Assembly: GCF_000006565.2 (NCBI RefSeq)
Contig: NC_031477.1
Span: 1,644,043-1,708,042, forward strand
Length of the DNA: 64,000 nucleotides
Origin: Toxoplasma gondii ME49
Taxonomy: Eukaryota; Apicomplexa; Conoidasida; Eucoccidiorida; Sarcocystidae
Reading direction: 5' to 3'
The notes below the pieces were generated by a model. The model made no database searches, was not told the DNA's origin, and worked only from the letters and a program-made list of their open reading frames with translations. The position numbers were made by a program, and so were the translations under genes. Of the stretch, positions 1 to 12,600 are shown in pieces. Numbering within the stretch: the first letter of the stretch is position 1; each line of letters opens with the position of its first letter.

Positions 1-2020
1 ACCCATGGCGAAGAAACTTACTGACAGCGCTGACTTACTACTCGTCAAGGCGCGCTCTGATCCTTGTGTCTCGGTGTCGACATCATCCGGAAGCATGGGT
101 GTGCCTGCGGCCGGTGGCACGCCAGTGTTCTTTTCTCTATTCTTAGGACTCAGTGGCCCGTGGATCTTTACCCTTTCCGATCCAACTTCTGTGCTTTGAA
201 AAAAAGAGAACAGGAATGTTGCCGCTGTAGCGAACAGAAACCGAATCGACGCGGGAACTCGAGCCACTGTTTTGTTTCCACAGCCTGACCCAACCGAGGC
301 GAGAGATAGCGTGGGGAATTCGAACAGTAACTCTGACGCTGTGCATCGGAGGCGAAAGAGTGAGGTGCACGACCGACAGAAAAGTAAACAGAACGCCCAG
401 AAGACTCGACTACGTTCTGACACCTCATCACTAAGTAACGCTCCAGACTCGGAGCCTATAGGACTTCGTCGCTGGTGCACACCAGAAGCCGGCGAAACTC
501 GCGCCCACACACCCCGTACCCTCTATTTGGTGTAGAAGCCCCTTTCCCCTATTGTTTCGTCTTGTTTGTCCGTCGACGCTTCTCGCGAGAATCACGAGAC
601 AATTTTGTGGCCGGCGTAATTAGAGCCGCCTGATAGTTTCCGACCTTTCACCGTCTACCACGGGTGTCCGCTAGAATGCCGCCGCATTATAGATCAATAC
701 AGGGCATGCAGGTGCATGAGAGGCGACGTCTGCCGCGGTAAACACCTGAACAAACTCACGAGGGGGGGAACAGCAGAACGATCTAAATGGTTTGCATTGC
801 TGCCTCAATTTTCCCGTCCCTCTACCCGTACCACAGCGGTCTAGGTAGGACAGAACGTACGCATGTATGCGCTGTGCCGCACGTAACCGAATTGGAGATG
901 GACGCGGAACTTTAGGGCCGTGTCACGTGACGAAATTCGTCTGTTCGGGTAAAACGGTGGAGTGCCTTCAAACGGAGCTGACGAACCTCATTCCCAACGC
1001 GCGTACCGTTTCTTCGCATTTGCGTAGGCACACTGCTTCGATAAACGAGTTAGGAGCGCCACGGGTGCGCGCGCGGCATCGGCTGACAGCGTGCGTACGC
1101 CGACATTTTGAGTTGGCAATGCGACTCTTCCTCTGTGACTGCTTCGTTTCTTCAGTTTCGTTTGTTGTCGCTTTTTCCATAGAAAGTCTATCGCTATGTT
1201 TTCCTTTTCCTGGCCATGAACTTCGCCTCCGAACGGGCTGGTTTGTGCGTCGTCCCGCCCGCCTCCAGACCGCTATACCGCGGCCGGACAACTGTCGACT
1301 CGACTAGTGGTCCGGCTTCTTCTATGACTTTGTTTTCCATCCTTCTCTGCATTTTTTATCACCTTTGTCTCTCGTACTCGTTCTTCAGATCACTCGTCTA
1401 AATCTGCCGGACACTGCTCGTCGTTTCGGCGTTGATGTGACTTACGGGAAAAAGCCAGTTCTTTGCCACCGTGGCGGCGACGCTTGCATGCGTGGCTGTC
1501 AAGTTACCGTACCGGTGCCATTTCTCTACCTCTCCTTCGTGGATTAGGTTCTCCTGTCGGGCTGTCCATTTGCTTTCTGTTTGTCCTCTTCGTCAGTAAT
1601 TCACTTCCGCGTAGGCAGAGTGCGTTTCGGCGATGAGCACTCCGTAGACATCGACTGTGCCGGAGACTGCGTGGCGATTGAAGGCAGTTTTAGACAAGGC
1701 ACTCTCTCTCGAATTTCTCTTCTCTTTCTCCGTGTTTCCCCTTGTTATTTCTTGTTGTATTTCGCTTCTTGTTTTCACAAGTCAAACGCTCACGAATCGC
1801 CGTCGGTGCGTGATGTACCGTGTCGAGTGTTCGTACACCTCGTGCCGTCGTCGACAACTGACCGGCTGGCAGTTGCTTTTCTTGGGCTTGTCTACGTTTT
1901 CCTCCGCCGATCTCGTCTGCTGCTGTAGCGTCTTCCTTTCGTTTCTAGACCGCTTGTATCTGCTCACGAGGTTTTCTGTCTTTTCTTTCGACGTGTTCCG
2001 TCTCGTGCTCGGCGCACACG
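1..2020. other. Leftmost flank, no supported gene
   Basis: Short reading frames occur here but none carries a recognisable domain. Pyrimidine-rich stretches ending in CAG (for example near 1388 and 1596) look like intron ends or 5' untranslated sequence of the gene that follows. A catalytic domain for the downstream ubiquitin-binding protein was sought here and not found. An upstream exon of that gene lying here or beyond the window edge cannot be excluded. Confidence 0.4.
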
Positions 2021-5000
2021 ATGTCTCCGTCAAGGAACTCTGCAGGTGGTACCGGGAAGCCACCCGTATTTCCCGACTCTTCAGAAACAAATGCGGCAGA
2101 TCCGCCCTTCCCACACTCTGCTCCCGAAAGTGATGAACTGGCGAATTTGTCCCAGCCCACTCTGCAGCGAGGCGGGGCAGAAACTAGCAGCCGACCTCCC
2201 GGGGGATCCCCAGCAATAACAGAGTCCGAGCAGGCCGCGGTTGCTGCGAAGATCCACGCGACGCGCGCCATGTGGCAGGTGCGCCTCGACGAGAAGATGG
2301 CGAAGCAAGAACAACGCGGATATGATGTAAGGAGCCTTCGCTGACCGGGACGCGGGTGATGGTGAATAATTCACGCAAGAAGAGACTCTGGACGCGAGAG
2401 AGGCCGAGAGACGTAGTGCTTGTGTTTACTCCACATTCTGGCAGAACATGACGGGGAACATAGCGGTCTGCCCAGATTCTGAGGTCCAGAGAGAGAGGAA
2501 GACTCGGTGTTCCGATATGGCTTGCGTGCTGCTGAGCCTACACATTCAGCAAGTTTTGAACTCAGTAGTCGGCACGCAGCTCCATGTGTTTCTCTAGGTA
2601 GATTCATGTGAATATGCATCGAAATACTTCTTCCCGAGGCGTCGTCGACGCGGAACTGCATGCATTTGCGCATGCGAACAGTTCCTTGACGCTTTTTCGT
2701 GTGCGTCCGTCGCGTACTGCGTGTGTATCGGCAGGAAGAGGCGCTGGCGGCTCGGCGCCAAGACGTGCTAAATCAGCGAGAGACGAAGAGATTTATTCGC
2801 CACGAATCGCGGAGTGTGGACTCTGACAGCCCGACGTGGCAGTTGGCGCGAACAGAGAGCAACCTGGAGAGACCGAGAGGATCGTCGACACCCGAGCCTT
2901 CGTCGCCCGCCAGCGGCGGCCGTAGCCCCAGTGCTCCTGACAGAACATTAACAGAAGAAGAGAAAATGAAAAAGCAAGAAGAAGGTGAGAAGCACGTGAC
3001 CAGGAAGGATAGAAGGGCCAGAAAGGGGAAAGACACGTCGAAGGAAGACCGCGCGGGTTTCCTCACAAACACGAGCAAGACGGGTCCGAGACTCCACGGG
3101 GCTCGGGAAGGAAGCAATAGAAAAGAAACAGAGATGAGGTGTGGGGATTCAGATAAGAAGGTGAACGGCGAGCGGAAAGAAGGGAAACACCAAGTCTCTT
3201 CGGCCTTTTTTCGTCTCTGTCTTCAGAGGACCTCCTCGTCGCTCAGAGACTTCAAGAAGAAGAAGCTCTGGCAGCCTCTGCCGCGGAGGCTGCGCTTTTC
3301 GGCGAAGGAGAGGCGACGCATGCAGCGGGAGAAGGACCGGTGGCGATCAATGGCGCGGAGACCGGAGACACTGGAGAGGTGGACAGAGACTTCCTGCTTG
3401 CGATGGAGCTGCAGGAACAGTCACAGAGAGAGGCGCAGCAGGAGGTGAGGGACGAAACGACAGTGCACTGCTCGAGGGTCAACTTTTAATCGTTGCGGAA
3501 ACGACCAAGGACGTCACCACTGCTGGGTGTCAGGAGATCTACCTAGGAGATACACCTGAGCTGGCATACGTATATATATTATACGCGCAACAGATCGACT
3601 TCTCGTACTTACTTGTAAATGCGTGTGATACGCTATTCGTGCGTCAGCGTAGTGAGGGACAACTTTAGATTCCGGATCTAGAAGAAACCAGCAAATGGGC
3701 GTTCAAGGCTTTCGTTCCGTAGATACAAAATCCTGCGTGAAACTGTTTCTTTCTGTACCGTTTTCTCACTGCAAGTGCTCTGACTGCGAGAGCGTCTGCG
3801 CGGGAAGAAGATGTGCCACTAGTAATGCCGGTTTTACACAGCTTTGTTTCGAATCTTTGGACAGGATCAGCACCTCCATGTGGGCGATATGCGCCCACAA
3901 GGGGACGCACAGCTGTGTTTGCAGAGATAAACCCACATCGCGTATGGCATTTCGTTTAGCGGTGTTTGAATGCAAGGGAACAGAGCCTGCGTGTGTTTCA
4001 TGCTTTTTGTGCAGTCAGACTCGCTCTTGGCTGCGCTGCTGCAGCAAGAGGAAGCTGCTGCAGCCGCGCCTCCTCGCGTTATCCCTTCGTGCCTTGGGGA
4101 CCCTCTGGCGCCTTTCGTCGCTCAACGTGCGGTCCCAGCCTACCACACAGCAGGCGAGGGGCAAGTGAATCAAAGCGCAGGAGTGCAGAGAATTCAAACG
4201 GTTAACCCCGTGAGCTCAGGGCGACCTCAGACCGGCGACGCGGGCAAGACGGAGAAGCGAAGGGGCTTTTTCTCCCGGATCTTCGGAAAAAAAGACAAGT
4301 AAGTTTGGGCATACTACACCGCCGGCGCACAGACCGTGGCAATAGTCCGCAAGTACATGCACATATATGCTGATGCATTTATCTCTGTCTCTCTCTGTAG
4401 CTGTCTATTATCTATCTTTCTTTCTATCTATCTGTATTTATCTATCTATCTATATTTGTCTATTTTTTCTGTATGTCTATCGTTCTACTTATATCTATCT
4501 ACCTATATCTATCTATCTGTAAATGTCTGGATACCTCAGTGTATATCTGCTTATCCACTTTCACGAAAAGAAATAGGTGAAGAGTGTGTTTTTGAGAGGA
4601 GCCTGCAGAGGGAAGAACTTGAACTTCCTCCCTTCACCAGCTTGAACAAAAAGATACTCTTTTTCCAACGGGCTCGAAGCGCATGTTTTCACTGTCGATT
4701 CTTCGAGCACTGTGTGAAGTAAGAAACCCAAACTTCAATGGATGGTGATGGTCGCGAGTCATCTTCAGCTCATGAATCATCTGCGAATGTTCTTTTCGTG
4801 TAGGTCGAACTCCCAGAACACATTGTCTTCGTCCTCGTCTCGACCCCACTTTCTTTCAAACGAGAGGCAGGTCCCCGCTGGGCGTCCAGATCTGATTGCC
4901 GCCTTCCAGCCCGCAGGCGAGGCCGCCGTGACCCCTGTCTCCGCGGCGTACCAGACTGTGGGGTCGCCCCAGACTGTCTCTCAAAGCCTGGAGCTCCCGG

Positions 5001-5125
5001 AGCGCAGAACGGAGATAGGCCAGGGGGCCAACGGGGAAGAGAGACAGCAGAGACAAGTCGCCCAAGTCGTTCAGACTGTCGAGCCTGCGAGACGCAATTG
5101 CGGACCACAGCCGCCCCCCAGATAG
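2021..5125 (+). CDS. Triple ubiquitin-interacting-motif-like protein, MINDY/FAM63-type tail
   Basis: Five exons: 2021-2326, 2735-2984, 3227-3444, 4015-4298 and 4804-5125. All junctions are GT-AG and in phase, giving 459 residues. Three short acidic amphipathic helices are visible: DLLVAQRLQEEEA (about residue 187), DFLLAMELQEQSQ (about 240) and DSLLAALLQQEEA (about 260). Their pattern and spacing recall the tandem ubiquitin-interacting motifs at the C-terminus of MINDY/FAM63 deubiquitinases, so ubiquitin-chain binding is inferred. No deubiquitinase catalytic domain is visible. A basic aromatic patch (RRGFFSRIFGKK, about residue 343) follows the helices, then a Ser/Gln/Pro-rich tail. Exon 4 reads into TAA at 4300-4302, which overlaps a strong GTAAGT donor, so a shorter 353-residue form is equally readable. 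The start is uncertain: a CAG at 2044-2046 could instead be an acceptor from an unseen upstream exon. Other ubiquitin-binding adaptors remain possible. Confidence 0.6.
4299..4304 (+). promoter_or_regulatory. Splice donor overlapping a stop codon
   Basis: GTAAGT at 4299-4304 contains the TAA (4300-4302) that would end exon 4. Spliced to the acceptor before 4804, the frame stays open for a further 106 codons. Unspliced, the protein ends just after GKKDK. The splice decision therefore selects the C-terminus. Confidence 0.6.
4404..4520. repeat. Imperfect TCTA microsatellite
   Basis: TCTA/TCTG repeats with interruptions, lying in the last intron of the ubiquitin-interacting-motif gene. Confidence 0.85.
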
Positions 5126-6847
5126 AAAGGGGAAGCAAGAAGAGCAGAGAGAAGAAGGAGTACGCGGGGTAAGAAGGGCAGAGAGAAGGAGGTAGGACCT
5201 CGGGTGAACAGGCGGGAGCCAGAGCGGGGGAGCGGAGCGAGAGTAGGAAAGGCGGTGGACCGGGGACAGGGGAATTGGTGAGAAGGAGAATCAGAGAGAC
5301 CCGGGGCGTCAGAAGTGAGAAGTGGATGAAGGCGTAGGGTGAGTGGGCAGAGGTGACATGTGAACGGCAGTGCATTAGAGAAGAGATTCGGTAGAGAGGT
5401 GACGGAAGAGAGGTGATGGAAGAGAGAGAGAGAGCTGTCTGAAGTAGGGGGATGGAGTTTGAGGAGGAGGAAGATATAGAGGGGAGCTGATGGAAGATGT
5501 CATAAAAAGGCGCAGGAGGTGGAGATCGAAGAACGAAAAGGAATTTGGACATGGGCGTCAAGAAGAAGAGACAACACCGAAGCTCCGTCGTCGAGAGAAA
5601 GGGAGAGAGCCTGGTTGTAGGGGAAGGCCCAGCCGAGGAGAAGTAGTGACGGAATCTTTTCTTTCCGCCGCAGCCTCCAGGGATGACGCAGTGAACCGAA
5701 GCTGTCAATTCCGCAGAGCTAAAAAGACGAGAATTATTAGCAGTGTATTTTCTCACTACTCGCCTGCACTCTTACTGTCACTCTCTATTAAATTGGTGTC
5801 ACTGGATGAGCTCAGGTGCAAGGGAGATCGTCGTAGACACTGAATCCGGTTGCATGGGCCTGGGTGTTCTATTTGACGTATTTTTTTTATTTCAAATGAT
5901 AGATAGGGCATGTAAGGCCGGAGGTTCTTAACCCGACTCAACGATTTTATCTGACGGCGGACTATCGTTCCTACCTGAGTCTGTCTCAAGAACAGAACTG
6001 CACTGACCCGTCGCTGCCACGACGACTGACGAGAAACAGCAAGGCACTGCTGTTCCCACCTTGTGTCCTTACATCATAAACATCGGAGGGTTTCTCTTAC
6101 ACAAATCCAGTTCGCTTTGCCGCTGCATGCGAATCTTGAATCCGTTGTCAACTACCAAGCTGGCTGCTGCCCACACGAGGCACGTCCCCGGCAACTTTTT
6201 CTGGTCCTAAAAAACCCGATGTTTCGCCGAAGAAAGCGCGTGCGCACTCGCGCCTTTCGCTGACACGCATACTGCTCGCTGTCTTCCATGGATACGCAGC
6301 TAAGCGTACGTGGCTTAAAAGGGAACACATGCGCCAGTTTCCGTACATGAGAAACCACACTAACGCACGGGCGTTTTCCTCCCTAGTGCACTATAGACCG
6401 ACCCTTGTTGCCGCCGACTGACCCGCAATCACACCGAGTATTCGTGGAATAACACCCACGGGTAAACCCCTCTTACCCCCTTCTAGGGAGACCTTTGCAA
6501 ATGGTTATAAGGAGTGGAAGAGCTCCTTTGGTGTGATATGAGCGCTCTAGGACGTGTACTGTCGACCTTCCGCCGCCCCGTGTTTTCCCCCTGGGAGGTG
6601 TGAGGGCAGAGTCTCTCTTCCGATCCTGAAATGCCTGGGCAGTAGTGTGGTGTTTCCATTTTCCCAGGTTGCGCCGTTTGCGCCTGCTGTTGAAAGAGTC
6701 TCTGACAGAGCAACGCGTCTGAGAAAGAGGCAGAAAGCGTGGTGACGTCGAAGGAGTGGAACCAGGCACTGGTAAGGAGGAGAGGCGACGAATTTAGAAT
6801 ATAGCAAATTCTGCGACTCAGCCGAGCATTTTCTTCTGCGTCCATGT
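5126..6847. other. Convergent intergenic region with polypurine tract
   Basis: This lies between the ends of two convergent genes. From about 5126 to 5600 the + strand is strongly purine-rich (A/G runs), probably 3' untranslated sequence. The rest shows no supported gene. Confidence 0.6.
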
Positions 6848-9635
6848 CTAGACGGGATTCGCACCAAGACAACTTGCGAGTCCCCAGCCCCCCACAAAAA
6901 CGCTCAAGGAAATTCTCGCTCGTTGTCCCGAAGGAACTCTGGCAGAACTGGCTACGAGCGAACGCGAGATCCTTAACCGGCGGCGGCCGAGTTTGCTCTT
7001 TGGATGTCGCCTGCAACCCGGCGAGCGGAGGCAACGCTGTTTCGTTTCAGATTCAAGGTTCTCCGCCTCTGCTTGTCTCAGTGACGAAGCGTTAGTAAAA
7101 AAGGGGAGACTATTGAACACGTACGAGCGACTTCGTAGAAGTTTCAGAAAGGGAAGAAAACTCTTGTCTCCGGCCTCTGTCCCTGACCCAGAAGGCTCCA
7201 AAGCTGACAGCTGCTGGCGAGACGGGCTGAACGGGAGAAGGTCATGTTTGGTCCCCACGAGGAGGAGAGGACAGACACCTTGCAGAAGACGGATGGCGAG
7301 ATGATGTTGCTCACGCTCTTTGTTCGAGGCACAGGAAACCGAAAACGAGTCGATGCTCCTGTCGTCTTCTGTGGATTCTGCGCTTCCTTCTCTATCCGAC
7401 CTCTCACAAGTTTCTTCCTTATTCCTGTTTGAAATCGCCGGCGTCTCGGTCTTAGAATCCGCCTGCTCCCATGCATCTAGACTGCCCTCCTCAGACCGTT
7501 CTGCACACGCACCTTCGTCCCTTTCTTCTCTGCCTTGTTCATCTCCGTCACTGTTGCCATTGCTGTCGGCACTGCTCCGACTTGCTCTCATGCCCACTGA
7601 AGAACAGGAAAAGAACGAGGAAACGAGGCGGCCTGGCCCTCTAGCTCCCAATTTCCTCAAGGCGAATCCTGCTCTGCTGTTGCCATTCTTTCCGAAGTCC
7701 CGTTCCGTCTTTTTGAGTCCCGAAGTCTCGTCTTCGTCCCTGTCATCGGGGTCAACACTTTCGCGCTCCCTCTCGCCCGCGAGCAGGGAGTTAACTGGAG
7801 AGGCGATTAGAGATCCAAGGCTTACCACAGTGCTCGCGGTGGTGCGGATTGCGTTCCCCACAGACAACGGAGGCGACTGAATCACAGAAGACACTGCAGA
7901 TCGACTTTCGGTAGACGACTCTGTGCGCAGTTTGTCAACGGTGACTTGCGTATACCCTTCGGACTCTTCCTCCCGCGGCCCCGTCCCGCGTCTACCCCGC
8001 CGGCTAAGCTGGAACTGCTGCGACAGAGAAAGTTGAGGGCCAATACGAGAGGGACGAGGGCGGCGAGAGGAAGGCACTGCCGTTGCTCGAGGCGGAAGCA
8101 GGAGGCTTGCTGGAAGGAAAAAGAAAAGACGAAGGCAAGTGGAGACTTACGCAGAGTTCCCGTGTCCAGAGAGCAGCATGGTGGAAGGAGGCGGAAGACG
8201 TCGCTTCGAAGCAAACGCAAACGCCGTCAAAGTGCTGCCCATACACGAGACTCCGGACGCTCTCGAGTGCTTCAGTGCCTCCAACCTCCCAAAATTCTAC
8301 TGGACAACTTGACCGGTAGACAGACCCCGAAGGTGAGGAAGCAAATGCTGTTGGAGACGGGCACTGAGAGGAACACGGTAACGAGGGACAGGATGAAGAT
8401 GAAGTGGGATCCGCAACGAATGAGGGGTCTTGCGGTGAGCTCCTGCTGGACGCATTGACACACGGACTGGAAGGCGCTGCAGAGAACGTAGCCAAGCGGA
8501 TGTTTCCTTCCCTCGCAGAGTAGTCTGCCGAGGAGAAATCCCAGAAAAGATGAAAATTTCGGACTCCACACTTCCACTCGTAGGCCCCTGGGTGGCGACA
8601 TGCGGGACGGTCTTGTTCCTCTGCGGAGTACAAAGACTCAATACCTGGCGAGGTTGTCTCCGACGCGGACTGCCTGCTCTCCACTCGGGATGTAGAGGAA
8701 GGAAAGCGAGAATGACTCGAAGAAGATAACGGGTGACGACGGAAGGACGAAGCGAAAGAAAACGAGGAAGACGGGGAGAGGCCACAAGCAACAGTGGGGG
8801 AACACGATGGAGGGATGGCCGGTGACCGGCTCGACGCTATACTGGGAGAGAAAGAAGAGGAAGTCATCAGGGTTGCCGGCAATTTCTCCCGCTTTGCCTT
8901 TTCCTCAGCCCACGCAACGAAAGGACAGGATGATTCTGGGGTATGACACTTGGACTGATCGTGCATGGCGGTTTGACCATTCGGTGGAATCTCTACCTCA
9001 GCAGGTGCGGCCGTCCCTGAGAGGCATCTTTCGGACGACGCGCAGAAACTTGCCTGTTCTTCTCTTCCTTCCCCACAAACGTCGCCTTTGTTGCTCATCA
9101 AAGAACTCGCCTCTTCGTCGCCAACATCACAGGAAGTTTTTCCGTGCCCCGCCTGGGCCCTGAAGGCGTACGAACTTGTTGCCTCTCTTATCGCTTTCTC
9201 TTGCCTCCCTCTCCCAGATGCTGTCTCTTGTCTATCTACTCTCTTACACCATTCCGCTGGACCCGCATCATCGAATCGTCTGCCATCTCTGATTTTCGGA
9301 GCGTCCCAACTCGTTCCTCGATGACAGTGTCGGAGTCATCCGGAGTAGTTGAGAGGCCAAGAAGTGTGGCAACGAGAATGAAGAAGCGATGACTTGCCTG
9401 TCCCGGCATCGCCAACGACGAGAATTCGGAGAAATCTGGAACACGCAGAGCATGAAGTGTCAACAGAGAAGCTGTCGTCCCCACGTTTCGACCACTCCTT
9501 GAATATTTCTGTCGTCGGTTCGTCTCCATCTGACCCATCTTGGTGTGCTTCGCTCGAAAATCCTCCGACACGGACGTTCGTGGCCGCTGTAATCAGTTGC
9601 TGTGATGGTCCCTGCATGCCTGGAAATGTTTGCAT
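6848..9635 (-). CDS. RABL3-like small GTPase, apparent frameshift after the P-loop
   Basis: Three exons (minus strand): 9635-9248, 9152-8151 and 8017-6848. Motifs in order are the G1 P-loop VVGDAGTGKSSLLH (exon 1), the G3-like FWEVGGTEALESV (exon 2) and the G4 LLVGTKHD (exon 3). A WDVGG-like G3 and TKxD at G4 are typical of RABL3 rather than canonical Rabs, which carry WDTAGQ and NKxD. Here the usual G3 Asp is Glu. After the G3, HFDGVCVCFEAT matches a Ras-fold beta strand. The frame breaks at 9376-9380: the P-loop frame stops within about 12 codons, while a second frame continues the helix and reaches a good donor (GGT|GTAAGA). One extra T explains this; an 85-90 base intron with a poor GTTGCC donor is the alternative. 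The protein is about 850 residues against about 236 in human RABL3, the excess being Ser/Glu-rich insertions. ATG at 9635 is the first in frame, but an acceptor-like CAG just before FLRILVVGD would allow a different first exon. Confidence 0.68.
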
Positions 9636-12600
9636 AGGGAAAAATTTGATACGGAAGACGAGGAATGTGAGGGTGGGGCTGGCGTCGGTGACTGAAGTTG
9701 AAACACAGCGGGTCTGGAGGGGCAAAGAAGAGTGGTATATCGAACACTCCCCTTCATGCAGATGTGGTTCTCGATTGGATGGCCAGGCGGCAACAGAGAA
9801 CTAAGCATACAAAGCGCTGGAGAAGCGTAAGAAGTGTGAGGAGAGAGAGAAGTCAGACCCTGGGAGACAGAGCGACCGAGCAAAGGTGCTCAGCAATCAC
9901 AAAAGCAACTTGGTTGTCTGTATCTACTAACTGGTGTCATGTTCAGCATCCTAGGTACAACAACGCACTTTCCCCAGGGGAGGAGGAAGACACCGAAACA
10001 CGCACTACACGCAGAGCGGCCAAATACGGGTGAGAACGAAATGAGGATGACGAGGAAGGGACAAGGGCGCACACAGTCACCAAAATCGAAGAAGCCCTTG
10101 GCGGACGTGGTCGAGTGAAGGATGTACCGGGAAGAAGTGGTACATGGGGTGCAAAAATGAAGGGAAGGCAAGAGGGGAAAACGAGCTGACAACAATGTGG
10201 TGGAAACGCAAAAAGACCGAAGACGCCTGACCTTTTCCCGCCCAAGAAAGAGTGACACCCCCACGAAGGCATCAATGGCCACTTGAAAGGTTTGTGACCT
10301 TACGTTCAACTACCAGTGCCTCGCTGCTAACGCTAGACCCTTCTGAAAAAACGAAATGTTCCCCCCTTAAACAGAGCGATGCTGAAGTTCCCTCGGCGTG
10401 CTTGAGCCGGTGGCGAGACGAGCTGAGAGAAGAGGCACAGGCCCCGTTCTATGAAGCCACGCACATGGAGCTGGCGAATCGGAGTTAGAGAGGGGGGATG
10501 AAAGTATAGAGGGTCAGCAAAACGATATGGAGAACAGCCAAAGCTACAAAACACTCGTGGATACCATGCGAAACGACCGAGAACGAATAATCGGCCGAGC
10601 CACTGGACCCAGAAATACAGCTGTTCGTGGAGTGACTGTGTGCTTTGTCAGCAGTTGGAAGACAGCAGCGCATAATAGCGTGCAGCGCAAGCACGAAACT
10701 AGTAGACAGACTCACGTGACAGATTCCCTCAACTCTGAACCGATCAGTATTGCTTACAATGGCTCCACAGCCCGTCCAAACGTCAGCTGAGACACAACTG
10801 AATTGCCGAGATTTGTCTTTTCCCGCTCCTGTCCCCTCTGATGCCGCGATACACACAAGGTCGCAGCGTTTGGGAACGTCGGGCTTCGCTAGAGGGTCGA
10901 AGTGGCCTCTACGGAGTTGCTGGAGGATGGGAACGACAACAAAAACAAATAACTTCAGAGGTATCCCGGAGTGTTCCAGCGCGCCCCCGCCACGTTTTAG
11001 TTAAGGTTGCCGTTCCATCTTCGTTTAACAGAGAGACTGCGACAGCTAACAACGACGCAAGTGGCCTTTGCGGACTAGACTTTCACGTCAGTAATCAGAG
11101 AAGACATTCCTAGGGGAGGGTAGACTTCCTCAGCAAGGTCCGACACAATACCAGTTCTTGCTTCTTCTGCTGAAAACCACGCACGCCTCGGAAAAGGTAC
11201 TCCCGAAGGTGGCTCCTCTCAACCGAAGATTCAAAAAAGAGAGCTCGTTGTTAGATCGTCCTGCGGCATCAACGTGCATTAATTCTACTCAACCCCCTGG
11301 GGGTCCCATGCGGACAAGAGGTAAGAAAGCCCCTGTCCGCCTCCTTCGTCTCTGCGAAAAGGACGACTCAGGAAGGAACAAAAAGTAACCGTAAAGGGCA
11401 CTAACGGTTCCCACGACCCCCGTAGAAATACACCGTGGCTGTTCAGATATATGCAACGCAAAATAAGAAGCACGCACGGGGCGCGGAGCATATATACGGC
11501 ATACAACCGCTCCCCTACGTGCCAAATCAAACCGTTGGACTCGTGCAAACGTTCAGAAAAACTAAGTGGAAGAAGAGCGAAGAACCAGCGTTACAACTCT
11601 GCCTCGTCGGGACAAATAAATCACCTCCCAGTAGCCACGGGCACCACAGAAGGTGCGGTCCGGCGTACCAGCATACAACTTGCACGTCTAGAGCTGCTTA
11701 CAGCTAAGAGAATCCATATGGCAAAAGGAAGCTGGAACGCTGTCGCGTTGGAAGCGTGTTGGCTGCTCCGTAATCCATTTGAGAAAATTCTAATACGAAC
11801 CGGCATACAATGGTCGCCCCGGCCACTCGAGACTTGTGCGACAACTGCAGCTTCACCAGAGAATCTGTGGACGGGTTGTTTCTTGTGACGAAAATCGAAT
11901 TCTAGGTTCGGTTACCAAGAACGAGAAGAATGAATGTACCGTAATTCGCTACCACCATAATTCGTGCTTGATCTAGCGTCGCTCTCAGTTTTTCAACCGA
12001 GCCTCTCAAACGATGAGTAACCTCGAGTGTCACAGTGACACATCGGGGTAGCTCGACAGAGCCAGTGTTCCCTCCTTCCGGCGCACACACCGGTGCAACG
12101 ACTATTGACCGCACGAGGCAAGTTTTATCACCACGTGTGGAACGCGCGTGTGCCTTCCGCCTCAAAATACCTTATTCAGTACCACTCGTGTGTAGGCTAA
12201 TTTCAAGGGAACTCGCGAAGGGAAGCTAGTAAACGCTTTTGAGCCAGCCGGAACAGAGCGACGACGCTACAACGATGGGCACCAGACAGTGTCCAACGGC
12301 ACTCTGAGAGCGCAGACGATCCAGTAGATTACTGGAAGCCCTACTGTTTTGCCGTAGACACGTGCCGGGGGCGTGGTGTACCGGGATACACGTTACAGGA
12401 CACACGGTTGCTGTACGCACAACGGTTGAGTTGATGCGAGGTACCGGACCGGAACATAGCGTGCCTGCGGCAGCGCAACGCAATTTCCTGACAGACAACA
12501 ACCGCCCGCTTGAGCATCAGTCGGCTCAGCTTACCGTATGCAAGACTGTCTACATCGGGGTCACCTCGCACGACAATCACCGATGGTTAACACATCCAGG

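Noticed and set aside
272..535. 87-codon + frame following a CAG acceptor
   Set aside because: Could be a last exon of an off-window gene, but there is no domain or partner exon to support it.
4770..5756. 328-codon minus-strand open frame
   Set aside because: Overlaps the final exon of the ubiquitin-interacting-motif gene and its polypurine 3' region; Ser/Pro/Leu composition is simply polypyrimidine sequence translated.
9283..9400. GC-AG intron beginning inside the P-loop (AG|GCAAGT)
   Set aside because: It looks like a GC donor but would remove the P-loop Lys-Ser, and no downstream exon restores them.
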